64,000 bases of DNA from Prauserella isguenensis (GTDB taxonomy: Bacteria > Actinomycetota > Actinomycetes > Mycobacteriales > Pseudonocardiaceae): the NCBI RefSeq assembly GCF_014191605.1, contig NZ_JACHWU010000001.1, positions 868,001 to 932,000 of the forward strand, in the 5' to 3' direction. Position numbers and translations under genes: made by a program. A model generated the notes under the pieces. The model was given only the letters and a program-made list of their open reading frames with translations, was not told where the DNA came from and searched no databases. How positions within the stretch are numbered: position 1 is the stretch's first letter; the number at the start of each line of letters is the position of its first letter. Positions 35,967 through 43,743 of the stretch are shown here, piece after piece.

Positions 35967-36266
35967 ATGACCAGCACGCCAACCATGCCGCCGGTGCACC
36001 CCGGCGAGATCCTCAAGGAAGAGTTCCTCGACCCGATGGATATCACCCCGTACCGGCTCGCGAAGGCGATCGGAGTCGACCAGACACGCCTGTCGCAGAT
36101 CATCGCCGGACGTCGCGCCATCACCGCCGACACCGGACTACGCCTAGCGCGATTCTTCAACATGAGCGAGGGGTTCTGGACCGGGCTGCAGGAGCTCTAC
36201 GACCGCGAGACCGCGCGTGACGCGCTCGGCGACAAGCTCGAGCACATCCACCCAATATCGGCATAG
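35967..36266 (+). CDS. higA: HigA-type antitoxin (XRE family)
   Basis: A 99-residue protein, ATG 35967 behind GGGAGAG. Contains PPVHPGEILKEEFLDPMDIT and an XRE helix-turn-helix (PYRLAKAIGVDQTRLSQIIA, then GRRAITADTGLRLARFF), diagnostic of HigA. It neutralises HigB and with it represses the operon through the dyads at 35642-35665. Confidence 0.93.
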   Translation: MTSTPTMPPVHPGEILKEEFLDPMDITPYRLAKAIGVDQTRLSQIIAGRRAITADTGLRLARFFNMSEGFWTGLQELYDRETARDALGDKLEHIHPISA

Positions 36267-36281
36267 CTGAGGCCACTCCTC

Positions 36282-36977
36282 GTGAAGGACTCGGATCTCC
36301 ACTGGCTGCCCGATCGTCAGCTGGGAGCTGCTGCGACCCTGGCGCACGCGGACGAACTAGTCGGGCAGGTCTCTGATCTGCTGTTCGCCTATCAGACTCG
36401 GCCCGACGGGATCTTCGAGCTCGGGGAGCAGCGCGACTTTTCAAACACGCGGACCGTGGTGAAGCACGTGGTCCCTATACCGCGAAAGGTCCCCTTGCTC
36501 GTCGCCGACGTATTGGTCGCACTGCGGGGAGCACTTGAGCACGCGTTGTTCGCCGAGGTCGAGTTCCGAGACGGGCCTCTGGAGGAGACGGCCGCACGCC
36601 TGGTGGACATCCCAGCATCGCTCACTATCAAGGACTTCGAATCGTGGGCGAAGAAGCGCGTGAAGAACGGTCCGGCGTCGCTTCAGCCCGGAAGCGAACT
36701 CGTCATCCGGATCAAGAATCTGCAGCCGTTCAACCGGCAGGACGCCGAGAACCACCGATTGGCTCGCCTCGTCCTCCACACAAACCACGCAAAGCATCGA
36801 ACACCAGCGGTGACGGCGGTCCGGATAGCCGCCATGTACAACGAGAACCAGATGCCGCATTCGATCGCCGCTCTCCCGCCTCGCCCCGAGGCGCCACTTG
36901 GCGTGGGCGACATTCTCGCGGAGACCCCGATCGGTACGCCCTGCACAAGGCGGCGCAACGCACCGGTGCGGAGGTGA
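36282..36977 (+). pseudogene. hypothetical protein truncated at the island's right edge
   Basis: The frame starts with VKDSDLHWLP soon after higA and holds conserved-looking blocks (VPLLVADVLVALRGALEHAL, LQPFNRQDAENHRLARLVLH, NHAKHRTPAVTAVRIAAMY). I do not know a named domain; the pattern is that of a larger hypothetical protein found with mobile DNA. Near residue 215 the frame passes the junction at 36928 and the last residues are read out of frame from amine-oxidase DNA. The native C-terminus is therefore missing and the gene is probably dead. Confidence 0.6.
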
Positions 36978-37663
36978 TCACGGGCGCTCCGGTCTCCGAA
37001 CTCCGCAACACCGACGGGGGCGTCGAGGTCGTCTACCGCGGCCCGGGCGGCAAGGACACCCGGATCAGCGGGGACTTCTGCGTGGCGACGCTGCCGCCGA
37101 ACGTCATGGCGAAGATCCCGACGAACCTCGATTCCCGCGTGACGTCGGCCCTGCGGCTGCCCGAGGCGTTCTCCGCGGGCAAGCTCGGCCTCGAGTACGA
37201 CCGCCGGTGGTGGGAGCTCGACGAGCGGATCTACGGCGGCATCACCATGACCGACCTGGACGTGCTCAACATCTGGTATCCGTCTCACGGCTTCCACGAC
37301 GACCGGGGCGTGATCGTCGGCTACTACACCGAGGGTCCGTACTCCGAGGCCTACAGCCGCCTGACCCCAGCCGGACGCGAACGTCGCGCGCTGGCGCAGG
37401 GAGCGAAGATCCACGGCGAGAAGTACCGGCAGGGCATGCGGGCGTCGTTCTCCGTGTCGTGGGAGCGCACACCGCACATCGAGGGCGGCTGGATGCACTG
37501 GCCCTCGCGTGATTCGGGCGAGTACGACCTGCTGAACAAGCCCGCGGGCAACGTCTACTTCGCGGGCGACTGGCTCAGCCACTTCATCGCGTGGCAAGCC
37601 GGTGCGATCGACTCGGCGCGGTACGTCGTGACGGCCTTGCACGACCGGGTGCGGAACTCGTAG
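36928..37663 (+). pseudogene. flavin amine oxidase, right fragment (C-terminal half)
   Basis: About 244 residues from DRYALHKAAQRTGAEVITG to the TAG at 37661. C-terminal half of a flavin monoamine / L-amino-acid oxidase: the substrate-domain blocks LGLEYDRRWWELDERIYGG and DLDVLNIWYPSHGFHDDRG, and the FAD-closing NVYFAGDWLSHFIAWQAGAI. The frame is uninterrupted, so the decay is recent. Without the Rossmann half the product cannot bind FAD. It belongs with 31923-31999. Confidence 0.8.
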
Positions 37664-37668
37664 GGCGC

Positions 37669-37696
37669 GCCGGCCGGGTCCGCGAGCCCGGCCGGC
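37669..37696 (+). terminator. hairpin after the amine-oxidase fragment
   Basis: GCCGGCCGGG / CCCGGCCGGC, a perfect 10-bp stem with 8-nt loop, 5 bp after the stop codon. Confidence 0.65.
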
Positions 37697-37888
37697 CGCA
37701 CCCACCGGGACGCGCACCGGGTCGCCCGGGAAGCGAATTGGATATCGGAACCGTAACGGCCACCGTTGAACCGCTCTTTTCAGGGTTTTTCCGGACGCGG
37801 AATCTCCCCCGTGCGCGCTATGTTGACGACGGCAGGGGTTGGATTCGCAGGGGGTTCGTCGCCGGTCGCCGGGGGCAGGTGGGGTTCG

Positions 37889-38284
37889 ATGTTGTGGCTG
37901 TTGACGGTTCTGGTCACCGTCGCGCATTTCGTCGCGCTCGCCTACATCGGCCTCGGCGGTTTTCTGGCGTGGATATGGCCGCGATCGCTGTACGTCCACG
38001 TGTTGTTCGCGGCGTGGGGTGTCGCGGTGAACGTGTTCCCGCTCGCGTGTCCGCTCACCGTCGTCGAGGACTTCCTGCGTGAGCAGCGGGGAATCGGGCC
38101 ATTGCCCGGCGGGTTCAACGAGTACTACATCTACGGCACGCTGATGCCGCATTCGATGCTGCCGTTCGTGGCCGTCGGGGCGTTGTTACTGGTCGCGGTG
38201 TCGTACGTGGGCGTGTACGTGCTGTGGCGCCAGCGCGCCGGCGATCCGCGTTCCGGCCACGGCCACTCCCTGCGGCTGGGTTGA
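37889..38284 (+). CDS. DUF2784 membrane protein
   Basis: A 131-residue protein, start ATG 37889 behind GGTGGGG. Three or four membrane helices. The DUF2784 pattern is clear: HFVALAYIGLGGFLAW, then ACPLTVVEDFLREQ and a conserved GGFNEYYIYG. Function unknown. 60 bp ahead of the SpoU methylase, perhaps one unit. Confidence 0.8.
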   Translation: MLWLLTVLVTVAHFVALAYIGLGGFLAWIWPRSLYVHVLFAAWGVAVNVFPLACPLTVVEDFLREQRGIGPLPGGFNEYYIYGTLMPHSMLPFVAVGALLLVAVSYVGVYVLWRQRAGDPRSGHGHSLRLG

Positions 38285-38344
38285 CCGCGGCGGCTCGGCG
38301 GGCGGCGTTCCGACGCGTCTTCGCCGACCCGGGACAATGACCGG

Positions 38345-39016
38345 GTGACGGCTGACGATCCGGGCACCGGCGAGGCCGGGCCGACCGAGTGGGGCGCGAA
38401 TCCCGAGGTGGGGGTGGGCCCGTGGGAGGGCCCGTGGCCCAACGACGAGCGCTACGACCCGGAACTGCTCGCCGAGGGCGACCGGCGCAACGTCGTCGAC
38501 GCCTACCGGTACTGGCGGCGCGAGGCGATCGTCGGGGACATGGACACGCGGCGGCACCCGTTCCACGTGGCGATCGAGAACTGGCAGCACGACCACAACA
38601 TCGGCACCGTGGTGCGGACGGCCAACGCGTTCGCCGCCGCGGCCGTGCACATCGTCGGTAAACGCCGCTGGAACCGCCGCGGCGCGATGGTGACCGACCG
38701 GTACCAGCACCTGCACCACCATCCGACCGTCGACGGGCTCGTCGAGTTCGCCGCCGCGCGGGCACTGCCGATCGTGGCGGTCGACAACACGCCGGGTGCT
38801 CAGCCGCTCGAGACGGCGGACGTGCCGCGCGAGTGCGTGCTGCTGTTCGGCCAGGAAGGTCCCGGACTGTCGAAGGCGGCCCAGGACGCGGCGTCGCTCG
38901 TCGTGTCGATCGCGCAGTTCGGCACGACCCGCTCCATCAACGCCGGCGTCGCGGCGGGCATCGTCATGCACACGTGGGTTCGCCAGCACGCCGACGTCGC
39001 CGACGCCTGGGGCTGA
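38345..39016 (+). CDS. SpoU/TrmH-family RNA 2'-O-methyltransferase
   Basis: A 223-residue protein, GTG start 38345. SPOUT fold: motif 1 HNIGTVVRTANAFAAAAVHI, motif 2 LLFGQEGPGLSK, motif 3 RSINAGVAAGIVMHTW. The N-terminal 45 residues are Pro/Gly-rich. Orthologous by position to M. tuberculosis Rv0380c near pyrE. Uses S-adenosylmethionine to methylate a ribose in tRNA or rRNA; the exact nucleotide is not predictable. Confidence 0.9.
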   Translation: MTADDPGTGEAGPTEWGANPEVGVGPWEGPWPNDERYDPELLAEGDRRNVVDAYRYWRREAIVGDMDTRRHPFHVAIENWQHDHNIGTVVRTANAFAAAAVHIVGKRRWNRRGAMVTDRYQHLHHHPTVDGLVEFAAARALPIVAVDNTPGAQPLETADVPRECVLLFGQEGPGLSKAAQDAASLVVSIAQFGTTRSINAGVAAGIVMHTWVRQHADVADAWG

Positions 39017-39020
39017 CGGC

Positions 39021-39060
39021 CCGAGTACAGGACACGCGCGGCGAGTCCAGGACACGCGCG
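39021..39060 (-). repeat. two 20-bp tandem units related to the 21-bp family
   Basis: Units at 39021 and 39041 share CGAGT-CAG-GACACGCGCG. On the minus strand this reads CGCGTGTCCTG, as in array B1. The copy lies 3' of the leftward LacI gene, in the same relative orientation as the other arrays. Confidence 0.5.
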
Positions 39061-39084
39061 GCGGGGTCGCGCGTTCACGGGCCG

Positions 39085-40119
39085 TCAGCGGGTCGGGTTC
39101 TCGGGAGGACAGCCACACGACGTCCGGTGGCGCCATGCCGGTGGGAGCCGCACCGTCTCCGGGTCGCGTTCGGGGTCCTTCAGCCTCGCGAGCAGCAGGC
39201 GCATCGCCTCGCGGCCCATGTCGGCGACCGACTGGGTGATCGTCGTCAACGGAGGATCCACGAGGTCGGCCCACTCGGGCTCGTCGAAGCAGGCCAGAGC
39301 GAGGTCGGTGCCGATCCGCAGGCCTCGCCGCCGGGCCTCCACGACCACGCCCGCGGCCATCGCGTCATCGGCGGCCAGTACTGCTGTCGGGGGCTCCGGC
39401 AGTTCCAGCAGCGACGACAGTGCCGCGGCCCCGCCGTCACGGCTGCGCTCGCCGGTGGCGACCAGTTCCGGGCTCCACGACACGCGGGCACGCCCGAGTC
39501 CGAGCCGGTAGCCGAGCACGCGTTCGTCGCTCGTGACCTGCCCTTCCGGCCCGCTGACGAGGCCGATCCGCCGGTGCGCCCGCGCGGCGACGTGCTCGGT
39601 GAGGGCCGACATGGCCTGAATGTTCTCGGGCCCGACCTGGTCGATGTCGCTGCGTGTCGTCAGCCGGTCGAGCAGCACCGTCGGTACGTCCGCGGCGAGT
39701 AGTTCGTCGACGATGTCGCGGTCGTCCGGTGCGGACACGAGCACGACGCCCTCGATGCGGTGGGCCCGCAGCGCACGCACGACGGACCGTTCGGTGTCGG
39801 CGTCGTCGTGGGTGTCCGACAGCAGCACCGTGTAGCCGGCGGACGCGGCTTCTCGCTCGACGGCCTGTACGAGCGTGCCGATGTGCGGGCTGCCGCTCAG
39901 GGAGACCGCCAGTCCGATCGTCTGCGTGCCGCCGGTGACCAGCGACCGGGCGATGACGTCACCCGTGTAGCCGGTCCGCTCGACCGCGGCCATGACCGCC
40001 TCGTGAGTTGCGGGAGCCACGGCTCTTGTGCCGTTCACGACGTGTGACACGGTGGTGATCGACACTCCGGCCAGTTCGGCGATGTCGCGTTGGGTCGGCC
40101 GGCTCGGTCTCTTCGGCAC
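39085..40119 (-). CDS. LacI-family transcriptional regulator
   Basis: A 344-residue protein, GTG start 40119. LacI HTH and hinge at the N-terminus (TQRDIAELAGVSITTVSHVV, then NGTRAVAPATHEAVMAAV) and a periplasmic-binding-protein-like sugar domain (TIGLAVSLSGSPHIGTLVQA, IEGVVLVSAP, VLAADDAMAAGVV). It probably senses a sugar or sugar phosphate. Divergent from the kinase gene at 40294, with a matching operator between. Confidence 0.92.
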   Translation of the reverse strand: MPKRPSRPTQRDIAELAGVSITTVSHVVNGTRAVAPATHEAVMAAVERTGYTGDVIARSLVTGGTQTIGLAVSLSGSPHIGTLVQAVEREAASAGYTVLLSDTHDDADTERSVVRALRAHRIEGVVLVSAPDDRDIVDELLAADVPTVLLDRLTTRSDIDQVGPENIQAMSALTEHVAARAHRRIGLVSGPEGQVTSDERVLGYRLGLGRARVSWSPELVATGERSRDGGAAALSSLLELPEPPTAVLAADDAMAAGVVVEARRRGLRIGTDLALACFDEPEWADLVDPPLTTITQSVADMGREAMRLLLARLKDPERDPETVRLPPAWRHRTSCGCPPENPTR

Positions 40120-40147
40120 GGGGACGACGGGCTCCTTCTCGATGGCG

Positions 40148-40159
40148 GCAAGCGTTTGC
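40148..40159. promoter_or_regulatory. LacI-type operator GCAAGCGTTTGC
   Basis: Contains the LacI-family core AA-N-CG-N-TT (AAGCGTTT) within GCAA...TTGC arms, 29 bp from the regulator start in the divergent region. Likely controls the regulator and perhaps the kinase. Confidence 0.65.
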
Positions 40160-40293
40160 GTAGTGATTGCGCGGCACCTTACCGCTGCCTACCGTCGATC
40201 CTGATCGACACCCGGTGGCGGTGGACGTGGGCCACGGCCGATGCCGGGGTCGCCGAGCCGGCGGCGCGGTGCACGGGTCATGATGGGAGCGAG

Positions 40294-40929
40294 ATGACGA
40301 CGTTTGATGATCTGCTGGCGCGCGCCGAGGCGCTCGCCGCATCCGGCGGCAGGCGTGTGCTGGGCATCGCGGGATGCCCGGCTTCCGGTAAGACGACGTT
40401 GGCGTGGCGCCTGGCAGGAGCGCTCGGCAACCGCGCGAAGGTGGTCGGCATGGACGGCTTCCACCTCGCGCAGGTGGAGCTCGCGCGGCTGGGTAACGCC
40501 GACCGCAAGGGTGCGCCGGACACGTTCGACGGCGCCGGGTACGTGCACCTGGTACGCAGGCTGGCCGCGGGCGACGAGCGCGTGTACTCCCCGGAGTTCC
40601 GCAGGGAGATCGAGGAGCCGATCGCCGGTGCGGTAGCCGTACCCGAGGACGTGCCGCTCGTGATCACCGAAGGCAACTACCTGCTGCTCGACACCGAGCC
40701 GTGGGCGCGACTGCGGCAGCTGCTCGACGAGGCGTGGTTCCTGGAGCCGGCCGAGGACGTGCGCCTGGAACGGCTCGTCTCGCGTCATCGCAAGTACGGC
40801 CGGTCGCTCGTCGAGGCGCAGCAGCGCGCGTGGGGATCGGATCAGCGCAACGCCGACCTCGTCGCGCCGAGCGCCGCTCGCGCGGATCTCGTCGTCAAAG
40901 ACATGGAGCTGCCGACCTTCGCAGTGTGA
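40294..40929 (+). CDS. P-loop nucleoside/sugar kinase (PanK/uridine-kinase fold)
   Basis: A 211-residue protein, ATG 40294. Walker A GIAGCPASGKTTLAWRLA near residue 24, the substrate motif VVGMDGFHLAQVELA, YSPEFRREIEEPIAGA and VITEGNYLLLD are those of the YggC/FrcK 'nucleoside/nucleotide kinase' family. Members phosphorylate fructose, nucleosides or pantothenate. The divergent LacI regulator argues for a sugar, but no transporter is adjacent. Confidence 0.85.
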   Translation: MTTFDDLLARAEALAASGGRRVLGIAGCPASGKTTLAWRLAGALGNRAKVVGMDGFHLAQVELARLGNADRKGAPDTFDGAGYVHLVRRLAAGDERVYSPEFRREIEEPIAGAVAVPEDVPLVITEGNYLLLDTEPWARLRQLLDEAWFLEPAEDVRLERLVSRHRKYGRSLVEAQQRAWGSDQRNADLVAPSAARADLVVKDMELPTFAV

Positions 40930-41076
40930 CCTGCGGTTCTCTTGTCTCGAGTCGACGGGGGCGGACTCCGGCCCGATATCGGCCGGGTCGCCCGTCGAGT
41001 TGTCCACAGGACTGGGGACAAGTGTGAGTTATCCACAGGCTTGTCCACACGTGGATCGCAGCTTGCGTACGAAGAA

Positions 41077-41181
41077 ATGCGTCGCCGTACGGCCGCTGTC
41101 CGAGTAGCATGGACAGCGGCCTGCTGCCGTTCTTGGGAGTCCACAACGTGCTTGGTGACGACTGAGCCGCTCCGCGTCTGA
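41077..41181 (+). CDS. candidate leader peptide ahead of the ABC-F gene
   Basis: ATG 41077 (GAAGAA upstream) opens a 34-residue frame ending at TGA 41179, 115 bp before the ABC-F start. The frame covers a perfect hairpin GGCCGCTGTCC / GGACAGCGGCC (41091-41121). A second small stem GCCACC/GGTGGC occurs near 41240-41257. Ribosome-mediated attenuation with leader ORFs is known for antibiotic-resistance ABC-F genes; here it is inference. The remaining 40930-41296 contains no other gene. Confidence 0.35.
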   Translation: MRRRTAAVRVAWTAACCRSWESTTCLVTTEPLRV

Positions 41182-41296
41182 TCGCTTCGTCGCTCGGCCC
41201 CGTGCTCGAGCGTGCCCACTCGGCTGATCCGCGGAGCCGCCACCGCCTCCGGTGGCCGCCCGTGTCCTCGTCACCAGACTCCCGAGGTGTTCAACC

Positions 41297-42955
41297 GTGT
41301 CTCACGCTTCCTCCGTTCCCGGCTCTCCCGTCACCGGAGAATCGGCGCAGGGTTCGCCCCCGTCCGTCGTCTGCTCCCATCTGTCGTTCGCATGGCCGGA
41401 CGAGACCCCGGTGTTCAACGACCTGTCACTGACCGTCGGCCCCGGGCGCACCGGTCTCGTCGCCCCGAACGGAGCGGGCAAGAGCACGCTGCTCGCGCTC
41501 GTGGCCGGGCTGCAACGGCCTCGCTCCGGCACGGTCACCGTCGACGGCGTGCTCGGTCACCTGCCGCAGACGCTGCCGTACCGCAGCGAGCTGACGGTCG
41601 CCGACGTGCTGGGTGTCGCGCCGGTGCTCGCCGCGATCGCCGCCGTCGAGGCCGGTGACGTCGACGAGCGGCACTTCACCACCATCGGCAACGACTGGGA
41701 CGTCGAACGGCGCTGCCGGGCGCAGCTCGACCGGATCGGCCTTCCCGGCGTCGAACTGACGCGGCCGCTGCACACCCTGTCGGGCGGGCAGATCGTGCAA
41801 CTCGGTCTCGCCGCGCAGCTGCTCGCCGACCCCGACGTGCTGCTGCTCGACGAACCCACCAACAACCTCGACGCCGACGCTCGGCACACGCTGTACGGCG
41901 TGCTCGACGACTGGCCGGGCTGTCTGCTCGTGGTCAGCCACGACCGGACACTGCTCGACCGGATGGACCGGATCGCCGAACTCGACCATGGCGAGATTCG
42001 CTTCTTCGGCGGCGGGTTCACCGCCTACGAGGACGCGGTCGAGACCGAACGGCAGGCGGCCGAGCAGCGGATCCGCACCGCGAAACAACAGGTCAAACGC
42101 GAGAAGCGGGAGATGCAGCAGGCCCGCGAGCGCGCCGACCGCCGAGCGAGCACCGGGTCTCGCAAGGCTGCTGAAGCGGGGCTGCCGAAGATCGTCGCAG
42201 GGGAACTGCAACGCAAGGCGCAGGTCTCGGCGGCGAAGTCCGACGACGTGCACGGGGCCCGCCTCGGCCGGGCCCGTGCGCGGCTCGACGACGCGGAACG
42301 TTCCCTGCGCGACGACGACGCGATCGTCGTCGACCTGCCGCAGACCCGCGTGCCCGCCGGGCGGACGGTCTTCCACGGCGAGCGCATCCGGGTGCGCGAC
42401 CTGTTCGCCCCCGGGCTGGACCTGTCGATCCGTGGGCCCGAGCGGATCGCGCTGACGGGGCCGAACGGCTCCGGGAAGTCGACACTGCTCCGGGTGATCG
42501 GTGGTGACCTCGAACCGGACGCCGGTGAGGTGCGAAGAGTCGACGGACGGGTGGCGCAGCTGACGCAGCGACTCGACGTGCTCGACGTCGACCGATCGGT
42601 GGCCGAGAACCTGGCCGTGGCCGCGCCGTCGATGTCGCCGGTCGATCGGATGAACCTGCTCGCGCGGTTCCTGTTCCGGGGCGACGGTGCGACGCGAGCG
42701 GTGCGGTCACTGTCGGGCGGCGAGCTGTTGCGGGCGACCTTGGTGTGCACGCTGTTCGCCGAGCCCGCGCCGCAGTTGCTGCTGCTCGACGAGCCGACCA
42801 ACAACCTCGACCTCGTCAGCGTCGGCCGGCTCGTGAGCGCACTGCGGTCGTACGAGGGAGCGCTCGTGGTCGTCAGCCACGACGAGCGATTCCTGTCGTC
42901 CCTCCGGCCGACTCGCAGGCTCGAATTACGTGGCGGAGCAGTGCGCGAGCAGTAG
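41297..42955 (+). CDS. ABC-F family ATPase (ribosome protection / translation factor type)
   Basis: About 552 residues if started at GTG 41297; GTG 41252 is possible. Two ABC domains without membrane helices: GLVAPNGAGKSTLLALVAG, LSGGQIVQLGLAAQLL, LLLDEPTNNLDADARHTLYG; then a charged coiled-coil linker (TAKQQVKREKREMQQARERA); then LTGPNGSGKSTLLRVIGG, LSGGELLRATLVCTLF, LLLDEPTNNLD. ABC-F proteins act on the ribosome: some release macrolide, lincosamide or streptogramin drugs, others are housekeeping. The upstream leader favours an inducible resistance role, unproven. Confidence 0.88.
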   Translation: MSHASSVPGSPVTGESAQGSPPSVVCSHLSFAWPDETPVFNDLSLTVGPGRTGLVAPNGAGKSTLLALVAGLQRPRSGTVTVDGVLGHLPQTLPYRSELTVADVLGVAPVLAAIAAVEAGDVDERHFTTIGNDWDVERRCRAQLDRIGLPGVELTRPLHTLSGGQIVQLGLAAQLLADPDVLLLDEPTNNLDADARHTLYGVLDDWPGCLLVVSHDRTLLDRMDRIAELDHGEIRFFGGGFTAYEDAVETERQAAEQRIRTAKQQVKREKREMQQARERADRRASTGSRKAAEAGLPKIVAGELQRKAQVSAAKSDDVHGARLGRARARLDDAERSLRDDDAIVVDLPQTRVPAGRTVFHGERIRVRDLFAPGLDLSIRGPERIALTGPNGSGKSTLLRVIGGDLEPDAGEVRRVDGRVAQLTQRLDVLDVDRSVAENLAVAAPSMSPVDRMNLLARFLFRGDGATRAVRSLSGGELLRATLVCTLFAEPAPQLLLLDEPTNNLDLVSVGRLVSALRSYEGALVVVSHDERFLSSLRPTRRLELRGGAVREQ

Positions 42956-42984
42956 GCGGAACTGCGGCGGCTGGGTGCCTCCGG

Positions 42985-43638
42985 TCAGGCGGGGTTCTCG
43001 ACGTCGGCTGTCGCGGGTTTGCGCGTCTCCTTGCGGTAGCGGATCAGGCCGTAGGCCGTGCTGATGACGCAGAAGGCGACGCTGACCCAGATCAGGCTCT
43101 CGGTCAGCCACGGCATGTGGGAGATCAGCCCGGCGCCGTAGAAGCCGATGAGCACCAGCGTCGGCACCCAGATGATCGCGCCGACCGTGGTGGAGACCAT
43201 GAACCGCCGCATCTCCATGCGTGCGGCACCGGCCAGCATGGGGGCCACCGTCCGCACGTACGGGATCCACCGCGCCGCGACGATCGCCAGGAAACCCCAG
43301 CGGTCGAGGAACGCGTGCGCCCGATCGAGGTTGCGCTGGTTCAGGACCTTGCCGTCCCGGCCCGCCACGAACCGGGTTCCGGTGCGGTCGCCGACGAAGT
43401 AGCCGACCCTGTTGCCCACGATCGCGGCCAGGAGTCCCGCCAGCGCCATCGCCCACACCTCGACGTCGCTCGCGTTGTCCTGCGCCATGATGAGGCCCGC
43501 GATGAACAGCAGCGAGTCACCGGGCAGGAACAGGCCGAGAATCAGCGCGCACTCGATGAACACGAAGCCGAGCACGACGACCCAGAGCAACAGCGGCCCG
43601 ACTGTCGCGAGCCAGTCCAGGCCGAATCCGGCACCCAT
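42985..43638 (-). CDS. DedA-family membrane protein
   Basis: A 217-residue protein if started at ATG 43638. Four to six hydrophobic segments; the DedA/VTT signature is seen in ECALILGLFLPGDSLLFIAG, GYFVGDRTGTRF, and FLAIVAARWIPYVRTVAPML then GAARMEMRRF. DedA proteins act in membrane homeostasis, some as undecaprenyl-phosphate or phospholipid flippases. M. tuberculosis has a DedA gene (Rv0364) beside fba. The tail is basic (YRKETRKPA). Confidence 0.88.
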   Translation of the reverse strand: MGAGFGLDWLATVGPLLLWVVVLGFVFIECALILGLFLPGDSLLFIAGLIMAQDNASDVEVWAMALAGLLAAIVGNRVGYFVGDRTGTRFVAGRDGKVLNQRNLDRAHAFLDRWGFLAIVAARWIPYVRTVAPMLAGAARMEMRRFMVSTTVGAIIWVPTLVLIGFYGAGLISHMPWLTESLIWVSVAFCVISTAYGLIRYRKETRKPATADVENPA

Positions 43639-43743
43639 CGCGTACGCACCACTCACAGCGACCCAGCGTACGTGGCCGCAGTGGCGCGTCACCCGCAAGT
43701 ACCGAAATCAATGGTTTGCGGGGGATGTCACCGACGCGAAGCG

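Larger units (their letters stand above)
31995..36932. mobile_element. about 4.9-kb accessory island inserted in the amine-oxidase gene
   Basis: Bounded by CGATC at 31995-31999 and 36928-36932, each in the same codon phase of the split amine oxidase; removing one copy plus the interior restores a continuous frame. Contents: HEPN-type Abi protein, TetR, GNAT, tyrosine integrase, higBA, truncated hypothetical gene. Composition is mixed: the Abi, hig and hypothetical genes are lower in GC than the core, TetR-GNAT-integrase is high. It is probably a composite of more than one insertion. The outer 5-bp repeat could be a target duplication or end-joining microhomology. Confidence 0.65.

Noticed and set aside
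36683-38152. 489-codon minus-strand frame spanning the island's right junction
   Set aside because: Crosses the insertion junction and DUF2784 gene antisense; composition is typical of shadow frames.
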